DNA of 59,880 nt, taken from positions 1 through 59,880 of the forward strand of contig VSPD01000011.1 of the NCBI GenBank assembly GCA_009775125.1, given 5' to 3'. The notes beneath the pieces are model-generated. The model did not search any database, had not been told where the DNA came from, and saw only the letters and a list, made by a program, of their open reading frames with translations. Shown one piece after another: positions 57,629 through 59,880 of the stretch (positions within the stretch are counted from its first letter, which is position 1; each line of letters begins with the position of its first letter). Origin of the DNA: Muribaculaceae bacterium. GTDB lineage: Bacteria > Bacteroidota > Bacteroidia > Bacteroidales > Muribaculaceae. Position numbers and translations under genes: made by a program.

Positions 57629-58004
57629 AGCTGCGCGCTACAATTTTGAGGATACGTTCCACGGCGTGTGTTATGTCGGCATAAGGCATGAGCGCATCGG
57701 CCACATACACCAGGCCCATCTGCGCGGCGGCTCCGGCAGGCAGATTGAGCGCAGGGAGGGCGAGACGCAATGCCTCACGCACGCGACGGCGCATCTTGAC
57801 GCGGTCGACGGCGTGGCGCAGGCGTTTCTTTGGTATCGAGATAAAGAATTGCAGGGCCGGAGCCGACGGCGACGGCGCGGGATTCTGCCTCCACACAGCC
57901 CTCAGGGGATAGGCTATGAAAGATTGCTTGCCACCGCCGCGGGCAAACAGCGCGTCGATGGCAATCTTGGAGCAAAGTTTCTGTGACTTGTAGAGGCGTG
58001 GCAA
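57615..58004 (-). CDS. rnpA: Ribonuclease P protein component
   Basis: The protein subunit of RNase P, which matures tRNA 5' ends. It has 129 residues: the start KSQKLCSKIAIDALFARGGGKQSFIAYPLRAVW, then LQFFISIPKKRLRHAVDRVKMRRRVREALRL, which holds the basic RNR-type signature (here DRVKMRRRVREA, slightly divergent), and a helical C-terminus. It overlaps yidD and follows hemD by 71 bp of repeats. Confidence 0.92.
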   Translation of the reverse strand: MPRLYKSQKLCSKIAIDALFARGGGKQSFIAYPLRAVWRQNPAPSPSAPALQFFISIPKKRLRHAVDRVKMRRRVREALRLALPALNLPAGAAAQMGLVYVADALMPYADITHAVERILKIVARSYEHD

Positions 58005-58011
58005 GGCGGAG

Positions 58012-58072
58012 AGAATTACGAATTACTAATGACGAATTACTAATGACGAATGACGAATTAGAAATTAGGAAT
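58012..58072. repeat. Degenerate AATGACGAATTAC repeat run
   Basis: Four to five units of ACGAATTACTAATG / ATGACGAATGACG between hemD and rnpA. Same family as 14157-14282. Confidence 0.65.
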
Positions 58073-58075
58073 GCC

Positions 58076-58825
58076 TTATTCTTCGTCGTCGAGGTTGTTG
58101 AGATAGCGGTCGATGGCCGAGGGCATGGAGGGTGTCTTGGGCGTAGGAGCCTCGATGTCGAGACGGAACCCGGCGTCGCGCACGGCGTTTTGAGCGGCAG
58201 TGCCGAGAGCTGCTATCACTTTCTCGCCCTGCTCAAACTCGGGGAAGTTCTTTTTGAGGGCGGCGATGCCGTGGGGGCTGAAAAACACTATCATGTCGTA
58301 GTCGAAAGCCTCGTCGGGGGCGAAATCGTTGGACACCGAACGCGACATCACGGCGGTGGTGTAGTTCACGCCGGCTTCGTCGAGCACGGGCTCGTTCATG
58401 GGATGGCCGTCGTTGACGCAATAAAGGTATTTTTCGTCCTTATGCTTCACGAGCGAGGGCACGAGGCCGTCGAGCTTGCCGGTGGCGCCATGGAAAATCT
58501 TGCGCTTGCGATACACGATATATTTTTGCAGGTAGAGGGCGATAGGCTCTGCCGTGCAGAAATATTTCATAGTGTCGGGAATGTTTATACGCATTTCCTC
58601 GCAAAGGCGGAAGAAATGGTCGATGGCAGTCTTGGATGTAAAGATAATAGCCGTAAAATCGGAAATGTTTATCTTTTGCTGACGGAATTCTTTTGCAGAA
58701 AGCCCTTCAACCTTGAAGAACGGTCTGAATACGATTTCGACATCGTGCTTGTAGGCAATGTCGTAATATGGAGATTTTTCCGAAGTCGGCTTCGGCTGGG
58801 AAACGAGAATTTTCTTGATTTTCAC
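58076..58825 (-). CDS. hemD: Uroporphyrinogen-III synthase
   Basis: A 249-residue HemD-family protein that cyclises hydroxymethylbilane in heme/siroheme/cobalamin synthesis. The family is sequence-divergent. Recognisable pieces are KKILVSQPKPTSEKSPYYDIAYKHDVEIVFRPFF at the start, DFTAIIFTSKTAIDHFF, and IVFFSPHGIAALKKNFP with GTAAQNAVRDAG near the end, the usual Thr/Ser and Gly turns of the two-domain fold. The DUF4271-hemD-rnpA-yidD order is one I recognise from Bacteroidetes, which supports the assignment. It begins 5 bp after the DUF4271 stop. Confidence 0.85.
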   Translation of the reverse strand: MKIKKILVSQPKPTSEKSPYYDIAYKHDVEIVFRPFFKVEGLSAKEFRQQKINISDFTAIIFTSKTAIDHFFRLCEEMRINIPDTMKYFCTAEPIALYLQKYIVYRKRKIFHGATGKLDGLVPSLVKHKDEKYLYCVNDGHPMNEPVLDEAGVNYTTAVMSRSVSNDFAPDEAFDYDMIVFFSPHGIAALKKNFPEFEQGEKVIAALGTAAQNAVRDAGFRLDIEAPTPKTPSMPSAIDRYLNNLDDEE

Positions 58826-58830
58826 TCTTC

Positions 58831-59655
58831 TTATTGGTTAAGGGGGTTGTTCGATACGAGAAAAATCGCGGATTGTATTATTAGAATCACCGGAACAATT
58901 TCCAGGGTGCAAAGGTACAAAATAAAATAAAGCAAAGAGACAAAATTTTGGTAAAAAATTCTAAATCCTTTGCAGATAAACACAATTCTGCCCAAAAAGT
59001 ACAATATGCCGCCGGTTATTACCATTGCCGTGGCGGCGTCGGGGTAGAATATGGCCACAAGTGCCGGAACGATGAGCAGGAAGCCCGTTACGGCCTGCGA
59101 GGCCGTGAATCCTTTCAGGAGCTGATGGGCGCCCAGCCCCGGCGAGAAGGTGTATCCGAGGATGGTGTAGGCCACATATTGCACGCCAAGATATGCGCAC
59201 ATGAGCAGGATAAGTGCTCCGGCGTCGGAAAAGGCATGGCTCGGGTCGAGCGGCATGCGCAGCGACAGGGCGGAATACATCAGCAGCCCGCAATACACGG
59301 CCCACTGCACGAGCATGAGCGCTATGACGCGGCTCTCGCCCGATGTGTGCTCGTCGAAAGTGTTGGCACGGCGGCGAAGGCCCCACAGTTCGTCGCCAAT
59401 GGTTGAGAATATCCTGCGGCATTGCTTGAAGCACAGCAACAGCAGTATCGATATTACCGATATGACGGAAAGCACTCCGGAGTCGTCGCCCACGGTTACG
59501 GTGCGCGGCTCGGGCTCGATGCCGGCCTCGAATGTCTCGCGCGGCAGCTCCGGCTCGGGCGGCGGGCAGGCGATGGTGTCGACACGGAAACGGGCGGCGA
59601 TGGTGTCGAGATTTACCATCACCGGCTGTTCAATTATATATGCCGAGTCTTTCAT
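58831..59655 (-). CDS. DUF4271 polytopic membrane protein
   Basis: A 274-residue integral membrane protein. A hydrophilic N-terminus of about 70 residues precedes some seven TM helices (VISVISILLLLCF, ALMLVQWAVYCGLLMYSAL, AGALILLMCAYLGVQYVAYTILGY and others). Its family, DUF4271, has unknown function and is restricted to Bacteroidetes as far as I know, typically next to hemD. Translational or transcriptional coupling with hemD is likely because of the 5-bp gap. It has a strong promoter at 59696-59726. Confidence 0.85.
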   Translation of the reverse strand: MKDSAYIIEQPVMVNLDTIAARFRVDTIACPPPEPELPRETFEAGIEPEPRTVTVGDDSGVLSVISVISILLLLCFKQCRRIFSTIGDELWGLRRRANTFDEHTSGESRVIALMLVQWAVYCGLLMYSALSLRMPLDPSHAFSDAGALILLMCAYLGVQYVAYTILGYTFSPGLGAHQLLKGFTASQAVTGFLLIVPALVAIFYPDAATAMVITGGILYFLGRIVFICKGFRIFYQNFVSLLYFILYLCTLEIVPVILIIQSAIFLVSNNPLNQ

Positions 59656-59695
59656 TGCCTTGCCGCTTCGCTCCTGTGGTGAAAAAATTGGTGTG

Positions 59696-59726
59696 CAAAG
59701 TTACGGATTTTCAGCGAAATGGCAAA
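59696..59726 (-). promoter_or_regulatory. Bacteroidetes-type promoter of the DUF4271-hemD-rnpA-yidD cluster
   Basis: On the minus strand TTTG (59723-59726), a 19-bp spacer and TAACTTTG (59696-59703). Consensus match is near perfect. Confidence 0.85.
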
Positions 59727-59755
59727 ACTTTAATTAAGGATTAGGCAGATAAGGC

Positions 59756-59848
59756 CGGGCTTAGGAGGAATAGGACTTTTAGGAGGCTTGGGAAGCCTAA
59801 CATCGTGAATTGTGAATTGTGCATTGTGCATTGTGCATCGTGCATTGC
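59756..59848. repeat. CCTAAG/GGAGGCTTGGG run plus TTGTGCATTGTGCATCG run
   Basis: Two dispersed repeat families side by side, as at 44547-44627. The sequence after 59849 could be the 3' end of a minus-strand gene (PAAPVVTP then TGA at 59852-59850), but it is too short to support a call. Confidence 0.65.
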
Positions 59849-59880
59849 CTCAGGGGGTGACGACGGGGGCGGCGGGAAGC

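Noticed and set aside
58910..58917. Internal promoter for hemD (minus-strand TACCTTTG)
   Set aside because: The -7 match lies within the DUF4271 coding region and no TTTG is at a normal distance (nearest spacers 16 or 24 bp), so it was not called.

Overview
The window looks like a chromosomal piece of a GC-rich member of the order Bacteroidales, probably Muribaculaceae-like. The family-level placement is an inference. Support comes from a SusC/SusD pair, DUF1573, DUF4919, DUF4271 and DUF6377-type proteins, an RNase H with a viroplasmin domain, pyruvate:ferredoxin oxidoreductase, MeaB, and promoters of the Bacteroidetes type (TTTG, about 19-20 bp, TAnnTTTG). No rRNA, tRNA, transposase, integrase or CRISPR array was recognised.

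Layout. 0-5.1 kb: a partial gene, an acyltransferase (plsC), a large secreted mosaic protein, a YrdC-type protein and a DUF4332 protein. 5.1-15.3 kb: an orphan MntA-like nucleotidyltransferase, mscL, shikimate kinase, an alanine-dehydrogenase-like protein overlapping an RNase H gene, a PpiD-like periplasmic chaperone, meaB, a DUF1573 protein, recA, and a membrane acyltransferase gene that carries a perfect 16-bp parS-like palindrome. 15.3-17.4 kb: a tandem duplication that has produced a chimeric gene. 17.4-30 kb: a SpoU methyltransferase, nucleoside kinase, a secreted protein, Lrp/AsnC regulator, lepB, WbqC family, aroC, radical SAM protein, a Fic protein, a LolE-like permease, rbfA and an O-methyltransferase. 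30-36.7 kb: pfkA, then a SusC/SusD pair bracketed by two 230-237-bp fold-back repeats. 36.7-44.1 kb, mostly minus strand: upp, alkaline phosphatase, a YhcG/DUF1016 nuclease, a GH3-type adenylating enzyme and a secreted GH5 glycosidase with a CBM6-like module. 44.2-55.3 kb, plus strand: a small lysis-like pair, inositol-3-phosphate synthase, nifJ, a TonB-dependent receptor, and metK behind a SAM-II-type riboswitch. 55.6-59.7 kb, minus strand: a DUF6377-like regulator and the cluster DUF4271-hemD-rnpA-yidD-TatD.

How it fits together. Most genes are housekeeping: central metabolism (pfkA, nifJ, meaB), aromatic amino-acid synthesis (aroK, aroC), translation and RNA maturation (rbfA, rnpA, trmH-like), DNA repair (recA) and envelope biogenesis (lepB, yidD, lolE-like, ppiD-like, plsC). 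Nutrient capture is represented by SusC/SusD, the TonB receptor and the GH5 enzyme. Three AT-richer singletons (nucleotidyltransferase, Fic, DUF1016 nuclease) look like recent arrivals.

The most striking non-coding property is the density of dispersed intergenic repeats. At least ten families occur, several of them fold-back elements, and some supply the stop codon of the gene they follow. The strongest single leads are the parS-like site, the SAM-II leader of metK, the duplication-born chimeric gene, the paired fold-back elements around SusC/SusD, and an alanine-dehydrogenase homologue that lacks three of four catalytic residues.
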